From positions 124,001 to 188,000 of the forward strand of contig NZ_FTMV01000010.1 of NCBI RefSeq assembly GCF_900156175.1: a stretch of DNA of 64,000 bases. The letters run 5' to 3'. A program made the translations under genes and the position numbers. Position 1 is the stretch's first letter. Each line of letters opens with the position of its first letter. The notes beneath the pieces are model-generated. The model worked only from the letters and a program-made list of their open reading frames with translations. It searched no databases and was not told where the DNA came from. Of this stretch, positions 15,596 to 26,081 are shown one piece after another. This stretch comes from Janthinobacterium sp. TND4EL3. Its GTDB lineage: Bacteria > Pseudomonadota > Gammaproteobacteria > Burkholderiales > Burkholderiaceae_D.

Positions 15596-18454
15596 TTGGT
15601 TAAGAAAATTGTATTGAAACGTAGTGTTGTTGCCGTAGCACTTACGCTGGCATCGTCCCACATGGTGGCGATTGCGCAAGAGGTTTCCACCGACCCCGCT
15701 GTGCAAAAGGTGCTGGTGACCGGATCGAACATTAAACGTTCCGAAAAGGAAGGTTCTTCCCCGATCCAGACCCTCAACGCCAAGCAGATCGCCGCGACTG
15801 GCGCCAACACCGTCGCTGAACTGCTGCATTCGATCCCGGCCTTCGGCTCGGGCTCCTCGGTGGACGTGATCGACGGCGGTTTCTCGCGCGGTGCGGCCAC
15901 GGCTTCCCTGCGTGGCCTGGGCTCGTCGTCCACACTGGTCCTGTTGAACGGCCGCCGCATCACGGCATCCGCTTATGCTGACCCGAACCAGGGCAAATCG
16001 GCAGTGTATGACTTGAACAGTATCCCGGTTTCCGCGATTGAACGCGTTGAAGTGTTCAAGGATGGCGCCTCGGCTGTGTACGGCTCCGACGCGATTGCCG
16101 GTGTGGTCAACTTCATTACCAAGACCAACTACACTGGTGCTGAAATGACTGCCAGCATCAGTGCCAACGATGATGGCGAGTTCGCCCGCCAAAACCTCAG
16201 TGGTATCTTCGGTTTCGGCAAGGACCGTTTCAATGCATTCGTCAGCTTTGACGTTGCCAAGCGCGACAGTACTCTGATCAAGAACGTCAACGATGTCGAA
16301 AAAGGCATGTACGCGGACATCAACGGCCGCCTGAACCCGTTTGCGAGCAGCCTGACCACGTCGCCTTTCTTCTATGCCGAGCGTACGCCAGGTGGCAAGA
16401 ACTTCGCCAATACCTATGCCTTGCGCGACCTGGTCAAGAATCGTCTCGATTGCCCCGTCTCGGAGCAGATCACGGGTGATCGCGTGCTGCATAACCTGTC
16501 CGCAACCGATACGCTGGTCGGCCGTACCTTCTGTAACTTCAATACCAACGATTATTCGGAAGCGCAAAGCGAAGGCAAGGACGCCAACGTGCTGTCGCGC
16601 GCCACGTATGAAATCACGCCGAACATGACCGCGTTTGCGGAAGTGGGCTATAGCCGTTCGGAGCGTACCTACCTGCGCGTGCCGACGGCATTCCGCAGCG
16701 TGTCGGCTTCGACGGTCTTCCTGCGTGACGCTGCTCCGCAGCAATTCCAGTTGATCTTGCCTGTAGGCCACCCTGACAATCCGTTCCCGACGCAGCGCGC
16801 TGCAGTCGGCTACCGCGTCAGCGCTCCTGGCGGCGCAGCCAACACCAACGAAACCTACCGCGTGCTGGCCGGTTTGCGTGGCACCGTCGGCGAATGGGAT
16901 TGGGAAACGGGTCTCCTGTGGAATCGCGCCGAGCGCGAAGAGCAGTGGTTTGGCCAGCTTTACCGCCCGACCCTGGAAAAAGTCATGACTCAAGGCTTGA
17001 CCCTGGCCCAGATCAACGCCGATCCTACCGTCACGCGTGACCTGACCAACCGTGGTTTTGCCCAGGTTGCCCAAGTCGACGCCAAAGCCAGTACTGCCTT
17101 CGGCCAGCTGGGCGGCGGCCAGGTTGGCGTGGCATTCGGTGCTGAATTCCGTCAAGAAAAGATTGGCCTGACGCCGGACATGGCGACCCAGCGCGGTGAA
17201 ATCGTCGGCCTGGCCAACTCGATCGCCGATGGCGAGCGCAAGGTCAGCTCCGCCTTCTTTGAAGTGCGCACGCCATGGACCAAGAACTTCGAGACGGACT
17301 TTGCAGGCCGTTACGACAAATACCCTAACCTGAAGGGTAACTTCGTGCCGAAAGTGGGCGGCAAGCTGACTGTCAATGATCAAGTTGCCATCCGCAGCAC
17401 CTACGCCGAAGGTTTCCGTGCTCCTGCGCTGACGCAAGTGTCGCCAGGCGGCGTGCAGTCGTTCCAGACCGTCACGGATTCGCTGCGCTGCCCGGATGGT
17501 GTCAATCCAGTCCCCGGCGCGGACAAGAGCGACTGCGCCAAGGGTATTTCCAGCCTGTCGGCGGCAACGCCTGACCTGCGTCCTGAAACGTCGAAGAGCT
17601 ACTCGCTGGGTCTGATCCTGGCACCGACCAAGGACATCGACGTGCTGATCGACTACTACCGCATCAAGAAAGTCGACGAGACCGCCTTGTTCAGCGCGCA
17701 GTACATGATCGAACACGCCGACCGCTACCCGACCAGCGTTGTGCGCGACAGCAATCCGGCCAACCAGCTGGTGGATAGCAAGGGCAATCCGATCGCCAAT
17801 ACCGGTCCGATCTATCAAGTCAACCGTTCGTATGTGAACCAGGGTAGCACCGAAGTGAAGGGCGTGGACTTTGAAGTCGCCTTCCGCAAGTCGCTGGGTG
17901 ACCTGGGCCGTCTGACCGCCAACCTGAACTGGAGCTATCTGATCAGCTTCAAGCGCGCTGAGCGTCCAGGCGAGGTCGCGGCCAACACCGCGGGCTCGGC
18001 AGGCGGTTTGTCCGACTGGGCTACGTCCGTGGGCGACAATCCGAAGAACCGTGCCAACATGTCCGTCAACTGGACCCGTGGCGATCACTCGCTGACCACT
18101 TCGGTCGATTTCGTTGGTCCGGTATCGTTGCTGCGTCGCAGCGACAATGACGTGGTCTACGACAAGCCATACTGCCAGTACGGCACGGGCCAGCCTTCGA
18201 CCGCATACGGCCTGGGCGGCTTGCCGAAGTTCAGCAACTACATCACGAGCTGCGACGTGAAGAGCTGGACCACGACCAATCTGTCGTACTCGTACACGGG
18301 TTTCAAGGACATGACCTTGTCGTTCAACGTCAAGAACGTCTTTGACGTGAAAGCGCCATACGATCCACGTTACCCAGTTGAAGGCTTCAACAGCCAGTTG
18401 CACAACGGTCAAGGCCGCTACTTCCGCGTCAGCGCCAACTACCACTTCATGTAA
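15596..18454 (+). CDS. TonB-dependent outer-membrane receptor (TBDR2)
   Basis: The 952-residue protein has a signal peptide (VVAVALTLASSHMVAIAQ), a plug with GSNIKRSEKEG, LLNGRRIT and FKDGASAVYGSDAIAGVV, and a barrel of about 750 residues. It carries the plug hallmarks of the other receptors here but lacks the cysteine cassette of TBDR1/4/7 and is the only one of its type in the window. I chose the TTG at 15596: GGAG lies eight A residues upstream, and the resulting VKKIVLKRS n-region suits a signal peptide. Oddly, it ends FM, one residue beyond the usual terminal Phe. The ligand is unknown. Confidence 0.93.
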   Translation: MVKKIVLKRSVVAVALTLASSHMVAIAQEVSTDPAVQKVLVTGSNIKRSEKEGSSPIQTLNAKQIAATGANTVAELLHSIPAFGSGSSVDVIDGGFSRGAATASLRGLGSSSTLVLLNGRRITASAYADPNQGKSAVYDLNSIPVSAIERVEVFKDGASAVYGSDAIAGVVNFITKTNYTGAEMTASISANDDGEFARQNLSGIFGFGKDRFNAFVSFDVAKRDSTLIKNVNDVEKGMYADINGRLNPFASSLTTSPFFYAERTPGGKNFANTYALRDLVKNRLDCPVSEQITGDRVLHNLSATDTLVGRTFCNFNTNDYSEAQSEGKDANVLSRATYEITPNMTAFAEVGYSRSERTYLRVPTAFRSVSASTVFLRDAAPQQFQLILPVGHPDNPFPTQRAAVGYRVSAPGGAANTNETYRVLAGLRGTVGEWDWETGLLWNRAEREEQWFGQLYRPTLEKVMTQGLTLAQINADPTVTRDLTNRGFAQVAQVDAKASTAFGQLGGGQVGVAFGAEFRQEKIGLTPDMATQRGEIVGLANSIADGERKVSSAFFEVRTPWTKNFETDFAGRYDKYPNLKGNFVPKVGGKLTVNDQVAIRSTYAEGFRAPALTQVSPGGVQSFQTVTDSLRCPDGVNPVPGADKSDCAKGISSLSAATPDLRPETSKSYSLGLILAPTKDIDVLIDYYRIKKVDETALFSAQYMIEHADRYPTSVVRDSNPANQLVDSKGNPIANTGPIYQVNRSYVNQGSTEVKGVDFEVAFRKSLGDLGRLTANLNWSYLISFKRAERPGEVAANTAGSAGGLSDWATSVGDNPKNRANMSVNWTRGDHSLTTSVDFVGPVSLLRRSDNDVVYDKPYCQYGTGQPSTAYGLGGLPKFSNYITSCDVKSWTTTNLSYSYTGFKDMTLSFNVKNVFDVKAPYDPRYPVEGFNSQLHNGQGRYFRVSANYHFM

Positions 18455-18461
18455 GCCGTAT

Positions 18462-18487
18462 CTGCCGGCGTGCCCGCACGCCGGCAG
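18462..18487 (+). other. Perfect 11-bp hairpin after TBDR2
   Basis: CTGCCGGCGTG pairs exactly with CACGCCGGCAG across a four-base loop. It has no T-run and sits just before the true terminator, the same two-hairpin layout seen after TBDR1. Confidence 0.5.
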
Positions 18488-18504
18488 GCATGCATGTCTG
18501 GCAT

Positions 18505-18541
18505 AAAAAAGCCACCCGCATTTTTTTTCGGGTGGCTTTTT
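18505..18541. terminator. Bidirectional terminator between TBDR2 and rsmE
   Basis: AAAAAGCCACCCG pairs with CGGGTGGCTTTTT. The A-run and T-run make it usable from both strands, ending TBDR2 and the convergent rsmE. Confidence 0.92.
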
Positions 18542-18562
18542 CGTGATGGCGCCGCTGGCGTG

Positions 18563-19288
18563 CTACATCCCGCCCCATAGTGCGCTCAGCGTCGCCAGCG
18601 CCGTCAATCCCGCCGTTTCCGTGCGCAGGATGCGCGGTCCCATCGCCAGGCCGATGGCGCCGGCGGCCAGGGCCGCCTTTTCTTCCGCTTCCGAAAATCC
18701 CCCTTCCGGCCCCACCATCACGGTCACGGCCTGCGGCGGCTGGTGACGCGCCCAGTCGGCCAGCGACTGCTCCGCGCGCGGCGTCAAGATAATGCGTTTA
18801 TGTAAATCTTGTTGTTTACTCCATCCATTGAACTCTTGCAATGGCGCCAGCTGCGCCAGGCGGTTGCGCCCGCATTGTTCCGAGGCGGAAACGATGATGG
18901 CTTGCCAATGCGCGAGTTTTTTCTCGGCCCGCTCGGCGGACAGGCGCACGACGCAGCGCTGGGCCGACAGCGGCACGATGCCGGCGGCGCCCAGTTCGAT
19001 GGCTTTTTCGATGATCCAGTCCATTTTGGACGCTTCCGGCAGCGCCTGGGCCAGAGTCACGGCGTAGGGCAGTTCCGCTTCACGCGCCACGTGCGCCTCG
19101 ATTTGCGCCGTCACGCTGCGCTTGGCGACCGCCACCAGGCTGGCCTGCACCTCGCCCCCTTCGCCATTGAACAGGGTGATGACGTCGCCCGGCGCCAGGC
19201 GCACGACCTGGATATGGTGGGCGACGGCTTCCGGCAGGGAGACGGTGGTGCCGGCGACGAGCGGCTGGGGGCAGAAGAAACGCGGCAT
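18563..19288 (-). CDS. rsmE: 16S rRNA (uracil-1498-N3)-methyltransferase
   Basis: RsmE methylates U1498 of 16S rRNA using S-adenosylmethionine. The 241 residues match the family length. An N-terminal PUA-like domain (HHIQVVRLAPGDVITLFNGEG) precedes the SPOUT methyltransferase domain. The latter shows KMDWIIEKAIELGAAGIVPL, SEQCGRNRLAQL and the knot motifs VMVGPEGGFSEAE and GPRILRTETAGLTAL. It is cytoplasmic, single-gene, convergent with TBDR2 and divergent from tkt with a 188-bp spacer. Confidence 0.96.
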   Translation of the reverse strand: MPRFFCPQPLVAGTTVSLPEAVAHHIQVVRLAPGDVITLFNGEGGEVQASLVAVAKRSVTAQIEAHVAREAELPYAVTLAQALPEASKMDWIIEKAIELGAAGIVPLSAQRCVVRLSAERAEKKLAHWQAIIVSASEQCGRNRLAQLAPLQEFNGWSKQQDLHKRIILTPRAEQSLADWARHQPPQAVTVMVGPEGGFSEAEEKAALAAGAIGLAMGPRILRTETAGLTALATLSALWGGM

Positions 19289-19476
19289 GCAAATCCTAAA
19301 TTGTGCGAGATATGAGGTGGAAAGACGTCAAAGTATAGCCATTTGGCGGGCCAGTACGCCGCAATTCTAATTTGCAGCCCCCCAGTCTGGTAAAATAGTT
19401 GACTACAGAAAGCAGCCGGCTTCCCTGTCCGCGCTGTTGCAAACGAATTCCAAACTCGCGACTGACCCACACCATC

Positions 19477-21474
19477 ATGACAACTACGCTCCCGACTACC
19501 AAAATGGCCAATGCGATCCGCGCACTGGCAATGGACGCTGTACAAAAGGCCAACTCCGGTCATCCAGGCATGCCGATGGGCATGGCCGAGATCGCAGTTG
19601 CCCTGTGGAGTGGTCACTATCGCCACAATCCCGCGAACCCGACATGGCAGAACCGCGACCGCTTCCTGTTGTCGAACGGCCACGGCTCCATGCTGCACTA
19701 CGCGCTGCTGCACCTGACGGGCTACGACCTGTCGATGGAAGACATCAAGGCCTTCCGCCAGATGCATTCGAAAACCCCGGGCCACCCGGAAGTCGACATC
19801 ACGCCAGGCGTGGAAACGACCACCGGCCCGCTGGGCCAGGGCATCGCCAACGCCGTCGGCATGGCCCTGTCGGAGCAATTGCTGGCCGCTGAATTCAACA
19901 AGCCTGGCCACGACATCGTCAACCACTACACCTACGCCTTCGTCGGCGATGGTTGCCTGATGGAAGGTATTTCGCATGAAGTGTGCTCGCTGGCCGGCAC
20001 CCTGGGCCTGAATAAACTGATCGCCTTGTACGACGACAACGGCATTTCCATCGACGGCAAGGTCGAAGGCTGGTTCACGGACGACACCCCGGCCCGCTTC
20101 GAAGCCTACGGCTGGAACGTCATCCGCGCCGTCGACGGCCACGATGTTGCCGCCGTGTCGGCCGCCATCGCCGCCGCCAAGACCGCCAGCAAGCCAACCT
20201 TGATTTGCTGCAAGACCATCATCGGCAAGGGTTCGCCGAACCTGCAAGGCGGCGACAAGGTCCACGGCGCCGCGCTGGGCGACAAGGAAATTGCCGCCGT
20301 GCGCGCATATATCGGCTGGGATGCCGCCCCGTTCGAAATGCCGGCCGACGTGTACGCGGCCTGGGATGCGAAGAAGCAGGGTGCCCTGCTGGAAGCGGAC
20401 TGGAACGAGCGTTTCGCCGCCTACACCCGTGAATTCCCGCAGCAAGCCGCTGAACTGTCGCGCCGCATGCAGGGCGACCTGCCACAGGCATTCGAAGCGG
20501 CCCTGAGCGCCGCCATCGCGTCCTGCGTCGAGAAGAAAGAAAACATCGCCACCCGCAAGGCCAGCCAGAACGCCATCCAGGCACTGGCGTCGTCGCTGCC
20601 GGAATTCCTGGGCGGCTCGGCCGACCTGACCGGTTCGAACCTGACCAACTGGAAAGAGTGCGTGGCCGTGCGTTCGGGCCAGCCTGGCAACCACATCAAC
20701 TACGGCGTGCGCGAATTCGGCATGAGCGCCATCATGAACGGCATCACCCTGCACGGCGGCTACATCCCGTTCGGCGCCACCTTCCTGACGTTCTCCGACT
20801 ACAGCCGCAATGCCCTGCGCATGGCTGCCCTGATGAAGCTGCGCTCGATCTTCGTGTTCACCCACGATTCGATCGGCCTGGGCGAAGACGGCCCGACGCA
20901 CCAGTCGGTCGAGCACGTCTCGTCGATGCGCCTGATCCCGAACCTGGACAACTGGCGCCCGTGCGACACCGTCGAGTCGGCTGCTGCCTGGGGCGCCGCC
21001 GTGCGCCGCAAGGATGGCCCGTCGACCCTGATCTTCTCGCGCCAGAACCTGCCATACCAGGAGCGTAGCGCCGAACAGATCGACAACATCTATCGCGGCG
21101 GCTATGTGCTCAACGACGTGGCCGATGCCAAGGCGATCCTGATCGCCACCGGTTCCGAAGTGGAACTGGCCGTCGCCGCCGCCAGCGCGCTGGCCTCGGA
21201 AGGCATCAACGTGCGCGTCGTGTCGATGCCGTCGACCGACGTGTATGACCGCCAGGACGCCGCCTACAAGGCCAGCGTGCTGACGAAGGGCGTGCCGCGC
21301 GTGGCCATCGAGGCGGGCGTGACCAGCTTCTGGTACAAATACGTGGGCCTGGAAGGCGCCGTGGTCGGTATCGACACGTTCGGCGAATCGGCGCCGGCCG
21401 GCGTGCTGTTCAAGCATTTCGGCTTCACGGTCGAGAACGTCGTAGCCAAGGTTAAAGCCGTTATCGCTGGCTAA
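19477..21474 (+). CDS. tkt: Transketolase
   Basis: This thiamine-diphosphate enzyme of the pentose phosphate pathway moves two-carbon units between sugar phosphates. The 665 residues fit the family. Signatures include [14 protein letters not shown] near the N-terminus, the ThDP motif [12 protein letters not shown], and the second-domain segments [13 protein letters not shown] and [15 protein letters not shown]. The frame is open from 19399, but the ATG at 19477 aligns with known transketolases ([16 protein letters not shown] follows). Only 77 bases separate it from gap, another central carbon gene, so the two may be partly co-transcribed. Confidence 0.97.
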   Translation: MTTTLPTTKMANAIRALAMDAVQKANSGHPGMPMGMAEIAVALWSGHYRHNPANPTWQNRDRFLLSNGHGSMLHYALLHLTGYDLSMEDIKAFRQMHSKTPGHPEVDITPGVETTTGPLGQGIANAVGMALSEQLLAAEFNKPGHDIVNHYTYAFVGDGCLMEGISHEVCSLAGTLGLNKLIALYDDNGISIDGKVEGWFTDDTPARFEAYGWNVIRAVDGHDVAAVSAAIAAAKTASKPTLICCKTIIGKGSPNLQGGDKVHGAALGDKEIAAVRAYIGWDAAPFEMPADVYAAWDAKKQGALLEADWNERFAAYTREFPQQAAELSRRMQGDLPQAFEAALSAAIASCVEKKENIATRKASQNAIQALASSLPEFLGGSADLTGSNLTNWKECVAVRSGQPGNHINYGVREFGMSAIMNGITLHGGYIPFGATFLTFSDYSRNALRMAALMKLRSIFVFTHDSIGLGEDGPTHQSVEHVSSMRLIPNLDNWRPCDTVESAAAWGAAVRRKDGPSTLIFSRQNLPYQERSAEQIDNIYRGGYVLNDVADAKAILIATGSEVELAVAAASALASEGINVRVVSMPSTDVYDRQDAAYKASVLTKGVPRVAIEAGVTSFWYKYVGLEGAVVGIDTFGESAPAGVLFKHFGFTVENVVAKVKAVIAG

Positions 21475-21491
21475 TATTGATTTTGAGCAGA

Positions 21492-21513
21492 CCCCGGCAA
21501 GGTAGTGCCGGGG
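21492..21513 (+). other. Hairpin in the tkt-gap spacer
   Basis: CCCCGGCA pairs with TGCCGGGG across six bases. A T-run occurs only 16 bases later, so it is at best a partial terminator, and gap may receive read-through from tkt. Confidence 0.5.
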
Positions 21514-21551
21514 TGCTGTGCTGATACCTTTTTTTTAATCAGGAGCAGAGT

Positions 21552-22562
21552 ATGACGATCAAAGTTGCAATCAATGGCTACGGCCGCATCGGCCGTAATG
21601 TGTTGCGCGCTTTCTACGAAGGCGGCAAGAAACAGGATATCCAGATCGTTGCCATCAACGACCTGGGCGATGCCAAATCGAACGCCCACCTGACCCGCTA
21701 CGACACCGCGCACGGCAAGTTCCCGGGCACGGTCACCGTCGAAGGCGACAACATGATCGTCAATGGCGATCCGATCCGCGTGTTCGCACAGCGCAACCCG
21801 GCTGAAATCCCATGGGGCGAGCTGGGCGTGGACGTCGTGCTGGAATGCACGGGCTTCTTCACCACCAAAGAGAAAGCTTCGGCTCACCTGAAGGGCGGCG
21901 CCAAGAAAGTCATCATCTCGGCACCTGGCGGCAAGGACGTCGATGCAACCGTCGTGTTCGGCGTGAACCACTCGGTGCTGAAATCGACCGACACCGTCAT
22001 TTCGAACGCGTCGTGCACCACCAACTGCCTGGCACCGCTGGTCAAGCCGCTCAACGATGCCATCGGCATCGAAACGGGCCTGATGACCACCGTGCACGCC
22101 TACACCAACGACCAGGTGCTGTCCGACGTGATGCATGAAGACCTGCGCCGCGCCCGTTCGGCCACCATGAGCATGATCCCGACCAAGACGGGCGCCGCTG
22201 CCGCCGTGGGCCTGGTACTGCCTGAGCTCAATGGCAAGCTGGACGGCTTCGCCATCCGCGTGCCGACCATCAACGTGTCGCTGGTCGACCTGTCCTTCAT
22301 CGCCAAGCGCGACACCACCGTGGAAGAAGTCAACGCGCTGATGAAAGCCGCATCGGAAGGCGCGCTGGAGGGCATCCTGACGTACCAGACCGAACCGCTG
22401 GTATCGATCGACTTCAACCACAACCCGGCCTCGTCGAACTTTGATTCGACCCTGACCAAGGTGTCGGGCCGCCTGGTGAAAGTATCGTCGTGGTACGACA
22501 ACGAGTGGGGTTTCTCGAACCGCATGCTCGACACCACCGTTGCACTGATGTCGGCCAAGTAA
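21552..22562 (+). CDS. gap: Glyceraldehyde-3-phosphate dehydrogenase, type I
   Basis: The enzyme interconverts glyceraldehyde-3-phosphate and 1,3-bisphosphoglycerate with NAD. The N-terminal [14 protein letters not shown] is the dinucleotide fold. The catalytic Cys155 lies in [20 protein letters not shown] and [18 protein letters not shown] are further family motifs, and the 336 residues are the expected length. AGGAG stands before the ATG. It lies between tkt and a strong terminator. Among glycolytic genes in this window, only glk (37 kb away) is also present. Confidence 0.97.
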   Translation: MTIKVAINGYGRIGRNVLRAFYEGGKKQDIQIVAINDLGDAKSNAHLTRYDTAHGKFPGTVTVEGDNMIVNGDPIRVFAQRNPAEIPWGELGVDVVLECTGFFTTKEKASAHLKGGAKKVIISAPGGKDVDATVVFGVNHSVLKSTDTVISNASCTTNCLAPLVKPLNDAIGIETGLMTTVHAYTNDQVLSDVMHEDLRRARSATMSMIPTKTGAAAAVGLVLPELNGKLDGFAIRVPTINVSLVDLSFIAKRDTTVEEVNALMKAASEGALEGILTYQTEPLVSIDFNHNPASSNFDSTLTKVSGRLVKVSSWYDNEWGFSNRMLDTTVALMSAK

Positions 22563-22604
22563 TTTACTGACACGCAACAGAAAACGCACCCCGAGGGGTG
22601 CCGG

Positions 22605-22633
22605 ACCGCCCTGTCTGACAGGGCGGTTTTTTT
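22605..22633 (+). terminator. Rho-independent terminator of gap
   Basis: ACCGCCCTGT pairs perfectly with ACAGGGCGGT across three bases, followed by seven T. Confidence 0.93.
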
Positions 22634-23183
22634 ATGCCTGTACGAGTTGTGTGCGCATGCATTCCCTTTTCAGCCAGGTTGCCGTGTGCCACGCGTGCCT
22701 GGCGTCTTGATACTTGGTTATATTTTCTTCTCTTGTATTCTTGATATATTTCCCCTCCTCATTCTGGCATTGCTTCCTGCCGTCGTATCCCGCTCCCCAT
22801 GCGCCAAAACTGCCACTGTCATTTCCAGTAACAATAAAGTTTGCTTGTCAAAAGTCTTACAGGATTCTGACGCCAACGTAAATGGCTAACTGAAAAACTA
22901 TTTATATCGTTAAATTTAATTTCATTAAATTGATATTTTCCAGAATTAAGTATTGGATAATTTGATATTTAAATTGGTATATTCCGTAAAGTCGTTTTGT
23001 TGCAACATAAACTAATATTTGTAACAAAATGAAAAAACTTGCATGCATAATAAAGTTTCACGCAGACAACGTCATGCCATGTTGGGATACGTATTGCCTG
23101 CCTGGAATGTGTGATGCCGCTGTCTGCTTGAATTCGAGTTGCAATAAGAAAATTGACTATATAAAAACGCACGAAGGGAAGAG
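22634..23183. other. AT-rich spacer upstream of TBDR3
   Basis: No gene is supported; an 80-codon frame at 22647-22889 has no ribosome-binding site and no recognisable features. The segment 22890-23040 is extremely AT-rich. It contains an inverted repeat of TTTTGTTGCAA (22995-23005) and TTGTAACAAAA (23019-23029) with one mismatch. The right arm contains the TTGTAACAAA also found before TBDR1 (9622-9631). Confidence 0.5.
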
Positions 23184-25961
23184 ATGTTTATCAGAGAAAA
23201 AACTAGTGTAGTCTTGGTTCGCCTGGCACTTGGCGTAATTGCTGGTACCAGTTTGTTGACGCAAGTCGTGCATGCACAAGAGGCGAGCATGGGATCGCAG
23301 GCAGCGCCGGCGAAGACGGCTGGCGAGGCTGAGATCAGCCCGGTTCAAAAAGTCTACGTGACCGGTTCCAACGTACGCCGCATTGCGCTGGAAACAGCTT
23401 CGCCGGTGCAGGTCATCACGCGCGAAGAGCTGACGCGGGGCGGCGCGACGTCGCTCAACGAAGTCTTGCGCACGATCTCGGCCAACGTCGGCGGCATCGA
23501 TGAAAACCGTACCAATGGCTTCAGCGCTGGCGCTGCCGGCCTGAACTTGCGCGGTTTCGGCAGCCAGGCAACGCTTACCCTGATCAACGGCCGCCGCCTG
23601 GCGCCATATGCACAGCCAGAATTCCAGACCACGTTCGTCGACTTGAACTCGATTCCCGTGGGCGCAGTGGAGCGTATTGAAATCCTGAAAGATGGCGCAT
23701 CGGCCATTTACGGTTCGGAAGCCATGGCCGGCGTGGTCAACATCATCCTGCGCGACAGCTTCGAGGGCCTGGAATTGGGCGGCTCGCTTGGCCAGTCCAG
23801 CCGTAGCGATGGCGAGCAGAAACGTGCCACCATCAGTTTCGGTAAAGGCAGCCTGGTCAAGGACCATTTCAATGCCTATGCAACAATTGATGTGCGCCAG
23901 CGCAAGCCGATGTACATGAGCAATCGCGACGATTACCTGAGCACGCAGGATCTGCGCGCGTATGGCTACAAAGACCGCCGTTCGCTGTACACCTATCCAG
24001 GTAATCTGTACTGGACAGACAAGACCAGCGGTACGTTCGTCTCGCAAACGATGGACAAGAATTGCCCAGCGGATCGTCTGGTGCCTGCCGATACCGTGCT
24101 CAACGCGGGTGCCTTGGGCAAGGCGTGCGTGTTCGACGATTTCAAGGACAGCTCGTATAACGTGGCCGGCAAGTCCGACCGCGTCGGCATCACCAGCCGT
24201 CTGACGTGGCAGCCCACCGCCAGCACGACCGTCTTCAGTGAGTTGATGTACAACCGCAACAAAGCTGTCGTTACAGGCAACCTGCATTTTGTTGCCGGTC
24301 AAAATAACGAAATCATCCCGGCACTGCCGATCACGCACCCGCAGTATCCGAAGGAGCTGATTGGCCCGGATGGCAAGACGCTTGCCGGCGGCAACGGCAC
24401 CGTGCGCGTGCGTGCCAAGCTGCGCGACTTCCCAGGCCAGGGCCAGGACAATACCACCGATTTCGGCCGCTATCTGGTTGGCGTCAAAGGTGACTTCAAG
24501 AATTGGGATTGGGAAACGGCCGCCCTGTACACGAACAGCAAAGTGTCTTCGCGCAACACCGCCGCCATCCTGACGACGCCTTTCCTGAACGCATACAAGA
24601 ACGGCACCTTCATCTTTGGCGGCGGCGATGCCAACAAGGCCTTGTATGACTCGATCACGACGAGTTCCGTCAACGTCTTCAAGTCGAGCCTGGCACAGGT
24701 GGATGGCAAGATTTCGGGCGAATTGTTCACCTTGCCAGCCGGTGCCGTCGGCCTGGCCATCGGTACGGAATTCCGCCGTGAATCGCTCGACACGAACCCT
24801 GACCCGCAGGCAGTGGCAGGCGAGATCTACCACCAGGCGCAATTGCCGCCAGGTTTCTCGAACAGCCGCAATATTTCTTCCATCTATGCGGAAGCAACCG
24901 TGCCTTTGCTCAAGACCGTGGAAGCCCAGTTGGCGGTGCGCCACGATCACTACTCTGACTATGGCAATTCGACCACGCCTAAAGTCGGCCTGAAGTGGAG
25001 CGCGACGCCGGCTTTCATGGTGCGTGGTACGTATGCTGAAGGCTTCCGCGCGCCAACGCTGGTGGAAAACTCCACTGACGTGCGCAATGCGTTCACCTCG
25101 TTCCGTGACCCGTTCCGCTGCAACGCCCAATACAAGCTCGGCTGCTCGACTTCCAGCGCCTATCAAAGCGGCGCCAATCCGGAACTGAAGCCGGAAACGG
25201 CGAAGAGCTATACGCTGGGCCTGGCATGGGAACCGAGTTCGTCGTTCCTGGCAACGGTCGATCTGTGGCAGATCAAGCGCATCAATGAGATCGGTACCTA
25301 CGATCTGTCGAAAGTACTGGCCGATCCGTCGCGTTACGCCGGTGACCCTGCCGTCTCGATCGTACGCGATCCATTGAGCGATGCGGACAGAAAAGCGGGC
25401 GCCATGGCCGGTGAAGTGACCAACATCAAGATGTTGCTGACCAATGTGGCCGTCACCAAGATCCGCGGCGTGGACCTGAAACTGACGGGCCGCATCAATA
25501 TGGGGGAATACGGTACGCTGCAGCCGACCTTGAACGTGAGTCACATGCAGTCCTACCTGAATGCGCCATCGCCAACCGACGATCTGATCGAGTATGCGGG
25601 CACGCGCGGTACGCCATCGGTACAGGCCAATCTGGGCTTGTCCTGGAAGAAAGCCGCGTACACCTTGTCGGCCGATACTGTCTTCATCGGCAAGATGGCG
25701 TCCGTTGGCGACCGCACGCAAGATTGCGTGCTGGCAACCGAAGGCTTCCCGGAACTGTGCAAGGGCATTCCATCGTTCACCGTGGTTAACCTGGGCGGCA
25801 GCTACAGCGGCTTCAAGAACACCAAGCTGAGCTTTGCCATCCAGAATGCCTTCGACCGCAAACCGCCTTTCCATCCGAACGACTCGGCAAACTACTACTC
25901 ACCCCTGCATAGTGCGATGGGCCGTTATTTCCAGATCACGGCTGATTACAGCTTCAAGTAA
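23184..25961 (+). CDS. TonB-dependent outer-membrane receptor (TBDR3)
   Basis: The 925-residue protein has a signal peptide (LALGVIAGTSLLTQVVHAQ) and a plug with [30 protein letters not shown] and LKDGASAIYGSEAMAGVV. The barrel's final strand reads FQITADYSFK. The terminal Lys after the usual final Phe is unusual for the family. The barrel shares WEPSSSFLATVDLWQIKRINEI-type segments with TBDR1 and TBDR4 but not the full cysteine cassette. The ATG has AAGGGA upstream. The next gene, a secreted S9 peptidase, lies beyond a terminator, so the two are neighbours rather than one operon. Confidence 0.94.
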   Translation: MFIREKTSVVLVRLALGVIAGTSLLTQVVHAQEASMGSQAAPAKTAGEAEISPVQKVYVTGSNVRRIALETASPVQVITREELTRGGATSLNEVLRTISANVGGIDENRTNGFSAGAAGLNLRGFGSQATLTLINGRRLAPYAQPEFQTTFVDLNSIPVGAVERIEILKDGASAIYGSEAMAGVVNIILRDSFEGLELGGSLGQSSRSDGEQKRATISFGKGSLVKDHFNAYATIDVRQRKPMYMSNRDDYLSTQDLRAYGYKDRRSLYTYPGNLYWTDKTSGTFVSQTMDKNCPADRLVPADTVLNAGALGKACVFDDFKDSSYNVAGKSDRVGITSRLTWQPTASTTVFSELMYNRNKAVVTGNLHFVAGQNNEIIPALPITHPQYPKELIGPDGKTLAGGNGTVRVRAKLRDFPGQGQDNTTDFGRYLVGVKGDFKNWDWETAALYTNSKVSSRNTAAILTTPFLNAYKNGTFIFGGGDANKALYDSITTSSVNVFKSSLAQVDGKISGELFTLPAGAVGLAIGTEFRRESLDTNPDPQAVAGEIYHQAQLPPGFSNSRNISSIYAEATVPLLKTVEAQLAVRHDHYSDYGNSTTPKVGLKWSATPAFMVRGTYAEGFRAPTLVENSTDVRNAFTSFRDPFRCNAQYKLGCSTSSAYQSGANPELKPETAKSYTLGLAWEPSSSFLATVDLWQIKRINEIGTYDLSKVLADPSRYAGDPAVSIVRDPLSDADRKAGAMAGEVTNIKMLLTNVAVTKIRGVDLKLTGRINMGEYGTLQPTLNVSHMQSYLNAPSPTDDLIEYAGTRGTPSVQANLGLSWKKAAYTLSADTVFIGKMASVGDRTQDCVLATEGFPELCKGIPSFTVVNLGGSYSGFKNTKLSFAIQNAFDRKPPFHPNDSANYYSPLHSAMGRYFQITADYSFK

Positions 25962-25973
25962 TCGCGCATGATG

Positions 25974-26013
25974 AAAAAGGCGCCGTGACCGTGAGGTGAC
26001 GGCGCCTTTTTTT
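25974..26013. terminator. Terminator between TBDR3 and the S9 peptidase gene
   Basis: AAAAAGGCGCCGT pairs with ACGGCGCCTTTTT across 12 bases, with a T-run. It ends TBDR3 transcription. Confidence 0.92.
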
Positions 26014-26081
26014 ATCCTCGGGAACGCGTAGATGATTGCTTTTTAAGAAACTTATATTGTTGTATTGTCGAGGAGACTGTC

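Noticed and set aside
22647-22889. 80-codon frame after gap
   Set aside because: No Shine-Dalgarno sequence, starts beside the gap terminator, and reads as random Pro/Cys/Ser-rich sequence apart from one hydrophobic stretch.
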